A stretch of 64,000 bases of DNA, from contig NZ_APNM01000016.1 in assembly GCF_040361335.1 (NCBI RefSeq), positions 1 through 64,000 of the forward strand. The letters run 5' to 3'. The notes under the pieces were generated by a model that worked only from the letters and a program-made list of their open reading frames with translations, ran no database searches and was not told the DNA's origin. Shown piece after piece: positions 7,288-15,546 of this stretch. The position numbers were made by a program, and so were the translations under genes. This stretch comes from APNM01 sp040361335. Lineage in GTDB: Bacteria > Pseudomonadota > Gammaproteobacteria > Nevskiales > Salinisphaeraceae. How positions within the stretch are numbered: the first letter of the stretch is position 1; each line of letters starts with the position of its first letter.

Positions 7288-7439
7288 TATGCCTACTCGA
7301 TAAGCCACTGATTGATGGACGACTGACGTGAACAACCAGAGGCGCGAGTCATGAGGCAAAACAGCAACGATACGGGCCTGGTGCTGGCTATCACGGAAAC
7401 AAACGGCGCAACCGACCCGAAAGCCAACGGAGATGAAGC

Positions 7440-7982
7440 ATGAAGCGGAACAAGACGAATGCAGCCGTGCTCGCGGCTATCCTGACGATCCTGGGTGGGC
7501 TCATCGGGGTGCCTGCTACTCTTGCAGGGCCAAATCAAGACGGGCAGAACGGAAGCAAACAACAGACACAGAAAGACGCCGCGCTGATAGAACAGATCCG
7601 GACCGCAGGACCCGCGTCCATCGTCCGTCAGGCCACCGTGATCAGCCCGCAGGGCAAGGTGCTCCAGAAAGGCGCCGGCGAATGGGTGTGCCGAATTGCC
7701 GGTCCGAACGGCAGGACTCCCGCCTGCCTGGATACACAGTTTCGGGCTTACCTCAAGGCCCGGGCGCAAGGGAAAAAGCCGCACGTCGAGCGTGTCGGGG
7801 TTGCCTATATGCTGCACGGCATGACGACGGCGGACATGCGGATGGGGCCCCACATCATGCTGGTCGCTCCCAACCCAGCGGACTTCAAAGGCTATCCGAC
7901 CGAACCGCGAGGTGAAATGCCGTGGGTCATGAAAGCGGGCACACCCTATGCCCATCTGATGCTGCCGGTCGGTGAGAAGTAG
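7440..7982 (+). CDS. Secreted hypothetical protein in the metal island
   Basis: This 180-residue protein begins with a typical signal peptide (KRNK, hydrophobic core, cleavage near TLAGP at about residue 30). The mature part is about 150 residues with two Cys (WVCRIAG and PACLDTQF), several His and a Met-rich stretch (HGMTTADMRMGPHIM). I do not recognise the family. The two cysteines could form a disulfide in the periplasm, and the Met/His cluster could bind metal, but this is speculation. It lies downstream of the two rightward MerR-type promoters and 65 bp before the DUF4396 gene, so metal-induced expression is likely. Confidence 0.75.
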   Translation: MKRNKTNAAVLAAILTILGGLIGVPATLAGPNQDGQNGSKQQTQKDAALIEQIRTAGPASIVRQATVISPQGKVLQKGAGEWVCRIAGPNGRTPACLDTQFRAYLKARAQGKKPHVERVGVAYMLHGMTTADMRMGPHIMLVAPNPADFKGYPTEPRGEMPWVMKAGTPYAHLMLPVGEK

Positions 7983-8047
7983 GCATAGTCGCTGCGACCA
8001 TCTAGCTCGATTTTTTAAGAAAAACCGAACGGTAGAAGGAAGTTGTG

Positions 8048-8737
8048 ATGACGATACCGCTGTGGCTGACGCTGCTCGCCTGGGCCGTGACGGGCGTCGG
8101 GCTGTTATGCGCGACAATAATCCTCGCCGATATTTACTTGGGCGGTTACCGGCAAGCAATGACGAGTTGGGAGGCGGTGTGGCCCATCACCGCGGTCTAT
8201 GCCGGTCCGCTGGCGCTTATCGCCTACTATCGATGGGGCCGTCCAGCCACGCCGAAGTGGCAGCAGCGACATGGCACACCGCCGGCATTGGGCCTGGATG
8301 CCACGGCGGCTGTCGAGACGCTCCCCGGGGGCGCGGCATCCTTCATCGGTCACCTCATTGCCGTGCCGATCGTCGTAGCCACCGGTGTCACGATCGCCGG
8401 CCAGGGCGTGTGGCCCATGATTCTGCTCATTGCCGCGTTTGCGCTACCATTGCTGGCCGCTTTCGAATACCGCTCGTTGACCCTGGCGGGGCAGATTCGG
8501 TCGGCCGGCCAGCGGCTGCGCGTGGCCCTGAAGCTTTCCGTGCTGGCGATCGTCGCCTTCGATATGGGTATGGGCACCACCATGCTGATCGTGGCTTTTG
8601 TATTGGGCTACCCACCGGTCACGATCGCGTTCTGGTTTGTCATGTGGGGCGGGCTGCTATTGGGTTTCATGACCGCCTTTCCGATGGTACGGCGGTTGTT
8701 GCGACAGGGCGTGACGGAGCCCGCCCCGGTTGGTTGA
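8048..8737 (+). CDS. DUF4396-family membrane protein
   Basis: This 229-residue protein has about six hydrophobic helices, resembling the DUF4396 family of uncharacterised membrane proteins. It carries acidic and methionine residues inside the hydrophobic segments (FDMGMGTTMLI), sometimes seen in metal permeases. The ATG at 8048 is preceded by AGAAGGAAG; a GTG three bases upstream is possible. Likely co-transcribed with the secreted protein at 7440. Function unknown; metal transport is suggested only by context. Confidence 0.75.
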   Translation: MTIPLWLTLLAWAVTGVGLLCATIILADIYLGGYRQAMTSWEAVWPITAVYAGPLALIAYYRWGRPATPKWQQRHGTPPALGLDATAAVETLPGGAASFIGHLIAVPIVVATGVTIAGQGVWPMILLIAAFALPLLAAFEYRSLTLAGQIRSAGQRLRVALKLSVLAIVAFDMGMGTTMLIVAFVLGYPPVTIAFWFVMWGGLLLGFMTAFPMVRRLLRQGVTEPAPVG

Positions 8738-8874
8738 CTCGTTCCTCTGCACGTATGCCGACGCCAAGAACATATTGGCGTGATCAGTACTCGAAACCAG
8801 AGGCTGAGGCATTGCCGATGTCCGACCCAGAGATTCCCGCTGCCCGCGCAGCATGCTCGCTCCGCTGACCCACG

Positions 8875-9085
8875 GCTCTGGCCGACGCGATCAACCTGAG
8901 CCTGGCCAGAATGGCCGAATCCAGTCCAGAGGCGACCTACGTCCGGTTGACCTGGCTTCAAGCATGGCATGTCCATGACGAGACCTGTGCGGCGGCGCTA
9001 GCCGAACTAACCAATGCAAAGCTCACCGACCGTTCGCGGCATACTGGGGTGAATGCACCACCTCGTCCCAGCCGAGGTATTAACG
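8875..9085 (+). pseudogene. Fragment of a Tn3-family transposase (tnpA)
   Basis: Within the 604-bp gap 8738-9341, one frame reads LADAINLSLARMAE, then LTWLQAWHVHDETCAAALAE and LTNA. This follows the conserved Tn3-family TnpA pattern (LADGINLGLxRMAE, W.QAWHIRDETY, ALAELVNAQ). Just past the LTNA motif the match continues in another frame as PFAAYWGECTTSS, corresponding to PFAxYWGDGTTSSSDGQ of TnpA. So about 70 codons of the catalytic region survive with a frameshift. No terminal inverted repeats or resolvase were found. The remaining bases of the gap, on either side, hold nothing I recognise. Confidence 0.75.
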
Positions 9086-9341
9086 ACATACGCACCCGTG
9101 CAGGCATACGCCAAGCGGCCTTGTTGATGGCAGTGCGCCTGCGTCCGGGCGCGTCGTTCGGCAGAAACGCTGCGGTCGCTCAGACCTGACTGCCGACGCT
9201 CACGCCGATTCTGTTCGGCTACACTAAACTGCCAGTGCCCGCGTTGGCGTCCCAGTTGCGAGCGTCGCGCGACGCCAACCGGTCATACCGCCGAGAGCAG
9301 CAGTCAAAACGCATCACGGCGAGTTTACGGGAGGCAACGCA

Positions 9342-9989
9342 ATGGCGGTCGAAAGCATTCTGGGCGTGTTCATGGGCGCCATCGGGCTGGGTCTGTTGCA
9401 CGGTATCGAGCCCGGGCACGGCTGGCCCGTGGCCGGCGCCTGGGCGCTCGCCCGGCCGAGGCCGAAACGCGCCGGGGTTGTTGCCGCCACGGTCATTGGT
9501 GTGGGGCACTTGATCAGCAGTATCGCCGTGGTCGTGCTGTTCTGGTTCGCCAAGGATTATTTCGATTTGGGCGAAGCGGCCTGGATCGACTGGGTCGCGG
9601 GTGGGCTGCTGATCGCGCTTGCCTTTTGGCAGTTGCGCAGTGCGTTACGCGATAACGGCGATCATCACCACCACGGTCATGAGCACGGTCATAGGCCGGG
9701 CGCGAGCGCCGGTCTGGCCGGACTCGCTGCATTCGCGTTCACGCTCGGCTTTGTGCACGAAGAGGAATTCCAGATCATGGCGATGTGCGCCGGCACGGCT
9801 TACTGCCTGGAAATCATGCTCGTTTATGCGCTTGCCGTGATCGCCGCACTCATTGGCCTGACGCTGTTGCTGCTCTACGGCATGAAACATCTGAGCCATC
9901 GCCTGGAGCACGCACAGCGTCAATTGACGCTGGTGTCGGCCGCTATCCTAGCCTTGATGGGCATCGGTTTTTTGGCGGGTGTGTTCTAG
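9342..9989 (+). CDS. NicO-like nickel/cobalt transporter family protein
   Basis: This 215-residue membrane protein has about six helices. The first helix carries an LLHGIEPGHGW motif, like the His/acid signature of the NicO/NiCoT superfamily. A cytoplasmic or periplasmic loop is rich in His (DHHHHGHEHGH). A second acidic signature, FVHEEEFQIMAM, sits in a later helix. These point to a divalent-cation exporter or importer such as RcnA, but the ion is not decided. It has its own GGGAGG ribosome site. Sulfite-exporter-like relatives are an alternative. Confidence 0.7.
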   Translation: MAVESILGVFMGAIGLGLLHGIEPGHGWPVAGAWALARPRPKRAGVVAATVIGVGHLISSIAVVVLFWFAKDYFDLGEAAWIDWVAGGLLIALAFWQLRSALRDNGDHHHHGHEHGHRPGASAGLAGLAAFAFTLGFVHEEEFQIMAMCAGTAYCLEIMLVYALAVIAALIGLTLLLLYGMKHLSHRLEHAQRQLTLVSAAILALMGIGFLAGVF

Positions 9990-10303
9990 ACATCAGGCCA
10001 AGCAGGATTTGGAGCCTTCATTTTCCCCGTGCTTGACCTCGCCACTGTTGCAAGGCTCAGCGTCTACGCTTACACCGGGCATCGCCGCCGCTCGAAGAGC
10101 GGCTCAACGAGGCCGACACGCTGTGCCGCGCCCGGGTGCAACTGAGGCGCGTCGCCCGACCGGGTTGTGACCACTCGGTTGACTCTGTACCCAACTACAG
10201 AGTTTAGTATGTGTTCACGAGATCGGAGCACGGTGTGAACTCGAACTGCCGCACCCCGTGCTGCGGCCATACAAACGTACTCTGAGACGACAGGAACATT
10301 ACG
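9990..10303. other. Intergenic region before the copper chaperone
   Basis: The 314 bp hold the MerR-type promoter at 10179-10209. Just before it, one plus-strand frame (about 10090-10170) reads LEERLNEADTLCRAR and then ARPGCDHS. This loosely resembles the dimerisation helix and cysteine-bearing end of a MerR-family protein, so a decayed regulator gene is possible but weakly supported. Confidence 0.4.
10179..10209 (+). promoter_or_regulatory. MerR-family promoter of the copper chaperone-ATPase pair
   Basis: TTGACT (10179-10184), a 19-bp spacer and TTAGTA (10204-10209), with a perfect 8-6-8 dyad ACTCTGTA-CCCAAC-TACAGAGT (10182-10203). The half sites differ from both the mer and the GGAG-type operators in this window, so a third MerR-family regulator is implied. 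None is encoded beside it. Confidence 0.8.
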
Positions 10304-10504
10304 ATGCTGCAATTGAAAGTTACAGGCATGAACTGCGGCGGCTGCGAGAAGGCGGTCGAGGCGGCGGTCACCGATGTGCCCGGCGTGGAGCAGGTGGTCA
10401 GCGTGAGCCGCGCCGACGAGAAAGTCATTGTTGACGGCAGCCCCGACCCGACTGCGGTGGCCGACGCGATCCGCAGCAAGGGCTTCGATGCGGAGGTCGT
10501 CTGA
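10304..10504 (+). CDS. copZ: Copper chaperone, CopZ-like HMA protein
   Basis: This 66-residue cytoplasmic HMA domain has the motif GMNCGGC (residues 8-14) and the standard beta-alpha-beta pattern ending in SKGFDAEVV. It should bind Cu(I) and deliver it to the CopA ATPase encoded 53 bp downstream. Asn before the first Cys is a common variant. Both genes lie behind the MerR-type promoter at 10179. Confidence 0.9.
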   Translation: MLQLKVTGMNCGGCEKAVEAAVTDVPGVEQVVSVSRADEKVIVDGSPDPTAVADAIRSKGFDAEVV

Positions 10505-10557
10505 CGAGCCTGCGCTGCCCGTAGCCCTTACCAGACGCACCACGTGAGCATGGAATC

Positions 10558-13089
10558 ATGAGCGAGGAACTGGTCTTCACCGTCGACGGCATGAGCTGCG
10601 GCTCCTGCGTGAGCCGCGTCGAGCGCGCGCTCGGCAAGCAGGACGGTGTCAGCGATGCACAGGTCAACCTGACGACCGGCAAGGCCCGGGTCACCCTCGA
10701 CGCCGATCAGGCCGATGTCGACGCGATCCTGAATGCGGTCAGCGAGATCGGCTATGAGCCGGGTGTTGCGGAGGCCGAGATCGGTGTCGGCGGCATGAGT
10801 TGTGCCTCCTGCGTGAGCCGCGTGGAGCGCGAGCTGCGGCGTACGCCGGGTGTGGCCTCGGTCAGCGTCAACCTGCCCATGGAGAAGGCGGTGGTGCGCT
10901 ACCTGCCGGAGACCGTCACCCCGCCGCGCCTCGGCGAGGCCATCCGCGCGGCCGGCTACGAGCCGCGCCTGCCGTCGAGCGACAGCGAGGCGGAGGACGA
11001 CAGCGAGGATCGCGAGCGCCGCTCGATGCAGCGCCGCGTGTGGTTCGCGGCCGCCCTTACCCTGCCGCTGGTCGCGGTCGGCATGGGCAAGATGATGCCG
11101 GGCATCGGCGATGGCATGCTCGAGTTGCTGCCCGAACGCGGCTGGGTCCTGATCGAGTGGCTGCTGGTCACGCCGGTGCTGTTCTACGCCGGGCGGTCGT
11201 TCTACACCCAGGGCTGGGCCGAGATGCGCCACCTGAGCCCCGGCATGAACAGCCTGGTGATGATCGGCGCCTCGGCCGCCTATTTCTACTCGCTCCTCGC
11301 CCTGACCGTGCCCTGGATATTCCCGGAGGGCACGGCGCACAGCTATTTCGAGGCGGCCGGGGTGATCGTCACGCTGATCCTGGTCGGGCGCTACATGGAG
11401 CACATCGCCAAGGGTCGCACCTCGCAGGCGATCAAGAAGCTCGTCAGCCTCCAGGCCCGGACCGCGCGCGTATCCCGCGACGGCGAAGTGGAAGAGATCG
11501 CGGTCGAGGCCGTCGTGCCCGGCGACATCGTCATCGTTCGTCCCGGTGAGCGTCTGCCGGTGGACGGCGAGGTGATCGAAGGCGATTCCTACGTCGACGA
11601 ATCGATGATCTCGGGCGAGCCGGTGCCGGTACGCAAGCAGGTGGGCGACGAGGTCATCGGCGCGACCGTGAACAAAAACGGCTCGCTGACTTTCCGGGCG
11701 ACGCGGATCGGGGCCGACACTGTGATCGCGCAGATCATCCGCACGGTCGAGCAGGCCCAGGCCGACAAGCCGCCCGTCCAGATGGTCGCTGACAAGGTCG
11801 CCGGCGTGTTCGTGCCGATCGTCATCGCGATCGCGCTGGTCACCTTCGGCGCGTGGCTCGCCATCGGTCCGACCCCGGCCCTGTCGTTTGCCTTCGTGGC
11901 CGCCGTCAGCACGCTGCTGATCGCCTGCCCCTGCGCGATGGGGCTGGCGACGCCGACCGCCGTGATGGTTGCCACGGGCAAGGGCGCCGAGATGGGCGTA
12001 CTGTTCCGCCGTGGCGCGGCGCTGGAAGACCTGGCCCGCGTGCGCTCGGTCGTGTTCGACAAGACGGGCACCCTCACTGAGGGCCGGCCCGAGCTTACCG
12101 ATTTCGAGATCACCCACGGGGAGGATAACCCGGACGACGACAATGAAGCGCTGCGCCTGGTCGCCGCCGTCGAGGCCCGCAGTGAGCATCCGATCGGCGA
12201 TGCGGTAGTTCGGGCGGCGCGTGAACGCGGCCTCGACGTGCCCGCCGCGGAGCAGTTCCAGGCGATCAACGGCCTGGGTGTCGAGGCGCGCGTCGAGGGC
12301 CGCTCGGTCCACGTCGGCTCCGCGCGCTACATGCAGCAGCTCGATGTCGATCCGACGCCGCTGGCCAACTCGGCGCAGCGTTTTGCCGACGCGGCCCGGA
12401 CCCCGATCTATGCGGCCGTCGATGGCCGGCTGCTGGCCGTGTTGGCGGTGGCCGATCCCATCAAGTCCAGCAGCGCGGAAGTCGTCCGGGCCCTGCACGA
12501 TCAGGGTCTGGAAGTCGCCATGCTGACCGGCGATAACGATACGACAGCCCGGGCGATTGCGGGCCAGCTCGGTATCGACCGGGTCATGGCGGAAGTGCTG
12601 CCGGATCAGAAGGCCCGCGAGGTCCAGCGCATCCAGCGGGCGTCGGGCGAGGTCGCCTTCGTCGGCGACGGCATCAACGACGCCCCCGCGTTGGCGCAGG
12701 CGGATGTCGGCATCGCGATCGGCACCGGCACCGATATCGCGATCGAGTCCGGCGATGTCGTACTGATGCGCGACGACCTGCGCGAGATCGTCAACGCCAT
12801 CAACCTCGCGCGCCGCGCGCGGCGCACGATCCATCTCAACTTCGTCTGGGCCTACGGCTACAACGTGCTGCTGATTCCGGTCGCGGCCGGCGTGCTGTAT
12901 CCGCTCACCGGCTGGCTGCTCAACCCGATGGCGGCCGCGGCCGCGATGAGCCTGTCCAGCGTGTTCGTGCTGACCAACTCACTGCGCCTGCGCCGCTACC
13001 GGGCGCCGCTGGCCCACGGAACCAGCGAGCAGTCGGGCAGCGATCGCCCCGCCGCACCGGCGGCGGACGAGTTCGAGCGGGCCGCCTGA
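10558..13089 (+). CDS. copA: Cu(I)-exporting P1B-type ATPase CopA
   Basis: This 843-residue pump has two N-terminal HMA domains (MSCGSC near residue 14 and MSCASC near 81). Eight membrane helices include the ion-binding CPC motif (IACPCAMGL near 456). The phosphorylation site DKTGTLT is near 501, the nucleotide-binding SEHPIGD near 541, and the hinge GDGINDAPA near 702. The late-helix residues YNVLLIP and MAAAAAMSLSS match the Cu(I) class (P1B-1). It exports Cu(I) from the cytoplasm. The C terminus carries a short polar tail (about 25 residues) without a recognisable domain. Confidence 0.95.
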   Translation: MSEELVFTVDGMSCGSCVSRVERALGKQDGVSDAQVNLTTGKARVTLDADQADVDAILNAVSEIGYEPGVAEAEIGVGGMSCASCVSRVERELRRTPGVASVSVNLPMEKAVVRYLPETVTPPRLGEAIRAAGYEPRLPSSDSEAEDDSEDRERRSMQRRVWFAAALTLPLVAVGMGKMMPGIGDGMLELLPERGWVLIEWLLVTPVLFYAGRSFYTQGWAEMRHLSPGMNSLVMIGASAAYFYSLLALTVPWIFPEGTAHSYFEAAGVIVTLILVGRYMEHIAKGRTSQAIKKLVSLQARTARVSRDGEVEEIAVEAVVPGDIVIVRPGERLPVDGEVIEGDSYVDESMISGEPVPVRKQVGDEVIGATVNKNGSLTFRATRIGADTVIAQIIRTVEQAQADKPPVQMVADKVAGVFVPIVIAIALVTFGAWLAIGPTPALSFAFVAAVSTLLIACPCAMGLATPTAVMVATGKGAEMGVLFRRGAALEDLARVRSVVFDKTGTLTEGRPELTDFEITHGEDNPDDDNEALRLVAAVEARSEHPIGDAVVRAARERGLDVPAAEQFQAINGLGVEARVEGRSVHVGSARYMQQLDVDPTPLANSAQRFADAARTPIYAAVDGRLLAVLAVADPIKSSSAEVVRALHDQGLEVAMLTGDNDTTARAIAGQLGIDRVMAEVLPDQKAREVQRIQRASGEVAFVGDGINDAPALAQADVGIAIGTGTDIAIESGDVVLMRDDLREIVNAINLARRARRTIHLNFVWAYGYNVLLIPVAAGVLYPLTGWLLNPMAAAAAMSLSSVFVLTNSLRLRRYRAPLAHGTSEQSGSDRPAAPAADEFERAA

Positions 13090-13205
13090 CGAGCGAGGTC
13101 GAGTGGCGTCCGGCCCCGCATCGTCGGCTTGGCCGGCTCGGCGGCACCCGCCCGGTACCGGTTGCAGGCAGCTCAGCGGCGGTAGCCGTGAGACCATAAC
13201 CGGTC

Positions 13206-14321
13206 ATGGTTGAGGATGCTTCCAACGCGGATCACGGTCGCCGGACCATGATCGTCCTGCTGGCGGTGATCACCGCCATCCTGGTGGGCTGGGCGCTCAA
13301 GGTGACCTATGTGGTCACCATGCCGTTGACGCTGGCCTTTTTTGTCGCCCTTGTCCTGCGGCCGCTGCAGCGCCGACTCAACATATGGCTTCCCCGGCCG
13401 CTGCACTGGTTGAGTCTCGTCGTTTGCATGGCCGTCTTCCTGGCGGTGCTCGGCACGCTGGTGGCCAGCCTATGGCTGAGTTTGAGCATGGTGCTGGCCA
13501 AGGCGCCGGCTTATGCCGAGTCCGCTCAACAGCTCTGGGCACAACTGCAGGCGTTGGCCGAGCGTCACGCCATGCATGTGGACATGCTAACCGAACCGCT
13601 GCGTGATCTCAGCGGACCGGCGCTCGGCTGGTTGACTTCCGGGTTCGGCTATTTGTGGCTGCTGATGGCCATGCTGTTCCTGGTCTTCTTCCTGGTGCTG
13701 CTGATGCTGATCGAGGCCGGCGAGTGGCGGGACAAGATGGCCGCCGGCCTTGGCGAGGCGCGCTCACGGGCGATCATGGCAACGGTTTATGCCGCCTCGG
13801 AGAAGGTGCGCCGTTTTTTAGTGGTCAAGACCCTGGTCAGTGCGCTCACCGGGGCCAGCAGCGGACTGTGGCTATGGCTGCTCGGGGTGGATTTCGCGCT
13901 GCTCTGGGGCCTCCTGATTTTCCTGCTCAATTACATCCCCTACATCGGTTCCACCGTCGCAGTGTTTCCGGCGGCGATCATTGCCCTGCTGCAGTTCGGG
14001 CCCGCCTACGCGCTGGTGGTGATTGCCGGCCTGATTGTTATCCAACAGATATTGGGCAATGTCGTGGATCCCCGCCTGGAAGGGCGCAGCCTGGCGATCT
14101 CGCCCATCGTGGTGCTGGTTTCCATCGTGTTCTGGGGCTGGGTCTGGGGGTTGGTCGGAACCCTGATCGGGGTGCTGCTCACCGCCACCCTGGTCATCGT
14201 GTTCGAGCATATCCCCGCGTTGCGTCCGGTGGCCGTTCTGCTCAGCCGCCGGGCGCCGAATGCGCCCCTGCCGGACGTGCAGCCTTCCGTGTCGCAGTTG
14301 CAAAGGGGCTGTCCTAGATAA
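13206..14321 (+). CDS. AI-2E family transporter
   Basis: This 371-residue membrane protein belongs to the AI-2E/PerM-like exporter family: seven to eight helices, long amphipathic middle region, and the conserved segments NYIPYIGS and VDPRLEGRSL. Proteins of this family include an autoinducer-2 exporter and Na+(Li+)/H+ antiporters from halophiles, so the substrate is open. A close paralogue lies at 29423-30505. The last residues (QRGCPR) and stop codon are contributed by the MITE-like repeat at 14302-14438, so the native C terminus has probably been replaced. Confidence 0.88.
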   Translation: MVEDASNADHGRRTMIVLLAVITAILVGWALKVTYVVTMPLTLAFFVALVLRPLQRRLNIWLPRPLHWLSLVVCMAVFLAVLGTLVASLWLSLSMVLAKAPAYAESAQQLWAQLQALAERHAMHVDMLTEPLRDLSGPALGWLTSGFGYLWLLMAMLFLVFFLVLLMLIEAGEWRDKMAAGLGEARSRAIMATVYAASEKVRRFLVVKTLVSALTGASSGLWLWLLGVDFALLWGLLIFLLNYIPYIGSTVAVFPAAIIALLQFGPAYALVVIAGLIVIQQILGNVVDPRLEGRSLAISPIVVLVSIVFWGWVWGLVGTLIGVLLTATLVIVFEHIPALRPVAVLLSRRAPNAPLPDVQPSVSQLQRGCPR

Positions 14322-14438
14322 CCGAGATCTGTTTCTCAAAGAGTGCGAGTGGCGTTTTGACAACCCCAGCCCAAGAACGCAGTTAAGGCAACTGAGACAA
14401 TGGGTCAGGGCTAATAGGAGCTAAGACAGCCCCCTTTT
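14302..14438. repeat. MITE-like element with terminal inverted repeats
   Basis: The left end reads AAAGGGGCTGTCCTAG (14302-14317). The right end, read on the minus strand, is AAAAGGGGGCTGTCTTAG (14438-14421). The ends are therefore inverted repeats with one extra base and one mismatch. The interior of about 100 bp has no coding capacity. GGGGCTGTC-type ends are typical of insertion sequences, so this is probably a non-autonomous derivative. It lies between two convergent genes and supplies the stop codon of both. Confidence 0.7.
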
Positions 14439-15470
14439 AATAGTACGACTCTCGGAGCAATAGGCCTGCGGCCGTTCGCGGATGCCGCGTCCCGGCAGCC
14501 GGTCGCGGTCGTGGGGCCGCGCCAGATCGAGGATCGGGCCCTGCGGCACGATCCGCGTGGGGTTGATGTTGCCGTGGCTCACGTAATAGTGGCGCTGGAT
14601 GTGGTCGAAGTCCACGGTGTCGCCGATGCCGGGCCACTGATACAACTCGCGCAGGTAGTTGGACAGGCTGGGATAGTCCTCGATGCGGCGCAGGTTGCAC
14701 TTGAAGTGGCCGTGGTAGACCGCGTCGAAGCGGATCAGGGTGGTGAACAGCCGGATATCCGCCTCGGTGAGAACCTCGCCGGCGAGATAGCGCTGCTTTG
14801 ACAGCCGCGCTTCCATGCGGTCCAGCGCTTCGAATAATGCCAGCACGTGCTTATCGTAGACTTTCTGCGCGGTGGCGAAGCCGGCCTTGTAGACGCCGTT
14901 GTTGATGTGGTCGTAGACATCGGCGTTGACCGCGTCGATTTCCTCGCGCAGGTCGTCGGGATAGAAATCCAGCCGGTTGCCGGTGATGTCATCAAACGCG
15001 GAATTGAACATCCGCACCAGATCGGCGGATTCGTTATTGACCAGCTTGCGCCATTGTTTGTCCCACAGCGCCGGCACCGTGACCCGGCCGGTGTAGTGCG
15101 GATCGTGCAGGGTATAGAGTTGGTGGTGATAATCCACGCCGTTGACCGCGTCGCCGCTGGCGCCTTCATCCACGTTATAGCTCCAGCCCTGCTCCAGCAT
15201 CAGCGGACTGGTGTGCGACACGCCGATCATGTTCTCCAGGCCCTTGAGCCGGCGCATGATCAAGGTGCGGTTGGCCCAGGGGCAGGCCAGAGACACGTAC
15301 AGGTGGTAACGGCCAGCCGCGGCGGGCAGGCCCGGTTGGCCTTGCGGGCCGGGGCCGCCGTCGGCGGTCACCCAGTCGCGGATACGGGCGGATTCGCGCA
15401 CGAACTCGCCGCCGTGCTTTTTGGTGTCGTACCACTGGTCGCGCCATTCGCCGTCGATCAACAGGCCCAT
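14421..15470 (-). CDS. Glutathionyl-hydroquinone reductase (YqjG/ECM4 family)
   Basis: This 349-residue Xi-class glutathione transferase has the catalytic motif VSLACPWANRTLIMR around residue 60, with Cys as nucleophile. The family glutathionyl-hydroquinone reductases remove glutathione from glutathionyl-hydroquinones. The helical C-terminal domain contains the conserved LAGEVLTEADIRLFTTLIRFD segment and a YVSHGNINPTRIVP motif typical of the family. The last residues (TIKRGLS) read into the MITE-like repeat, as for the convergent AI-2E gene. A role in quinone detoxification fits the pirin and WrbA genes nearby. Confidence 0.93.
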   Translation of the reverse strand: MGLLIDGEWRDQWYDTKKHGGEFVRESARIRDWVTADGGPGPQGQPGLPAAAGRYHLYVSLACPWANRTLIMRRLKGLENMIGVSHTSPLMLEQGWSYNVDEGASGDAVNGVDYHHQLYTLHDPHYTGRVTVPALWDKQWRKLVNNESADLVRMFNSAFDDITGNRLDFYPDDLREEIDAVNADVYDHINNGVYKAGFATAQKVYDKHVLALFEALDRMEARLSKQRYLAGEVLTEADIRLFTTLIRFDAVYHGHFKCNLRRIEDYPSLSNYLRELYQWPGIGDTVDFDHIQRHYYVSHGNINPTRIVPQGPILDLARPHDRDRLPGRGIRERPQAYCSESRTIKRGLS

Positions 15471-15546
15471 GCCGCTGTCCTCCTAATACGGAAACCTACC
15501 GCCAGAGTAAAACGAAACGATCGACTGTAAACGCAAAATATCGGCG

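Larger units (their letters stand above)
6845..7439. other. Intergenic stretch with three MerR-type promoters and no confident gene
   Basis: About 595 bp separate the CadR-like gene from the next clear gene, at visibly lower GC than its neighbours. It contains a leftward and two rightward MerR-type promoters. Between the two rightward ones, codons from ATG 7168 would encode a ~30-residue peptide with one hydrophobic stretch (RVWLFVGASASVHSIAWLL). It may be a gene remnant or nothing. The layout suggests that a gene once driven by the 7026 promoter has been lost. Confidence 0.55.

Noticed and set aside
7972..8868. A 298-codon plus-strand open frame overlapping the DUF4396 gene
   Set aside because: It is in a different frame from the membrane protein and reads as Arg/His/Gly-rich shadow sequence.
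10528..12834. A 768-codon minus-strand open frame opposite copA
   Set aside because: It is antisense to a complete P-type ATPase and is rich in Asp/Arg/His/Gly without motifs.
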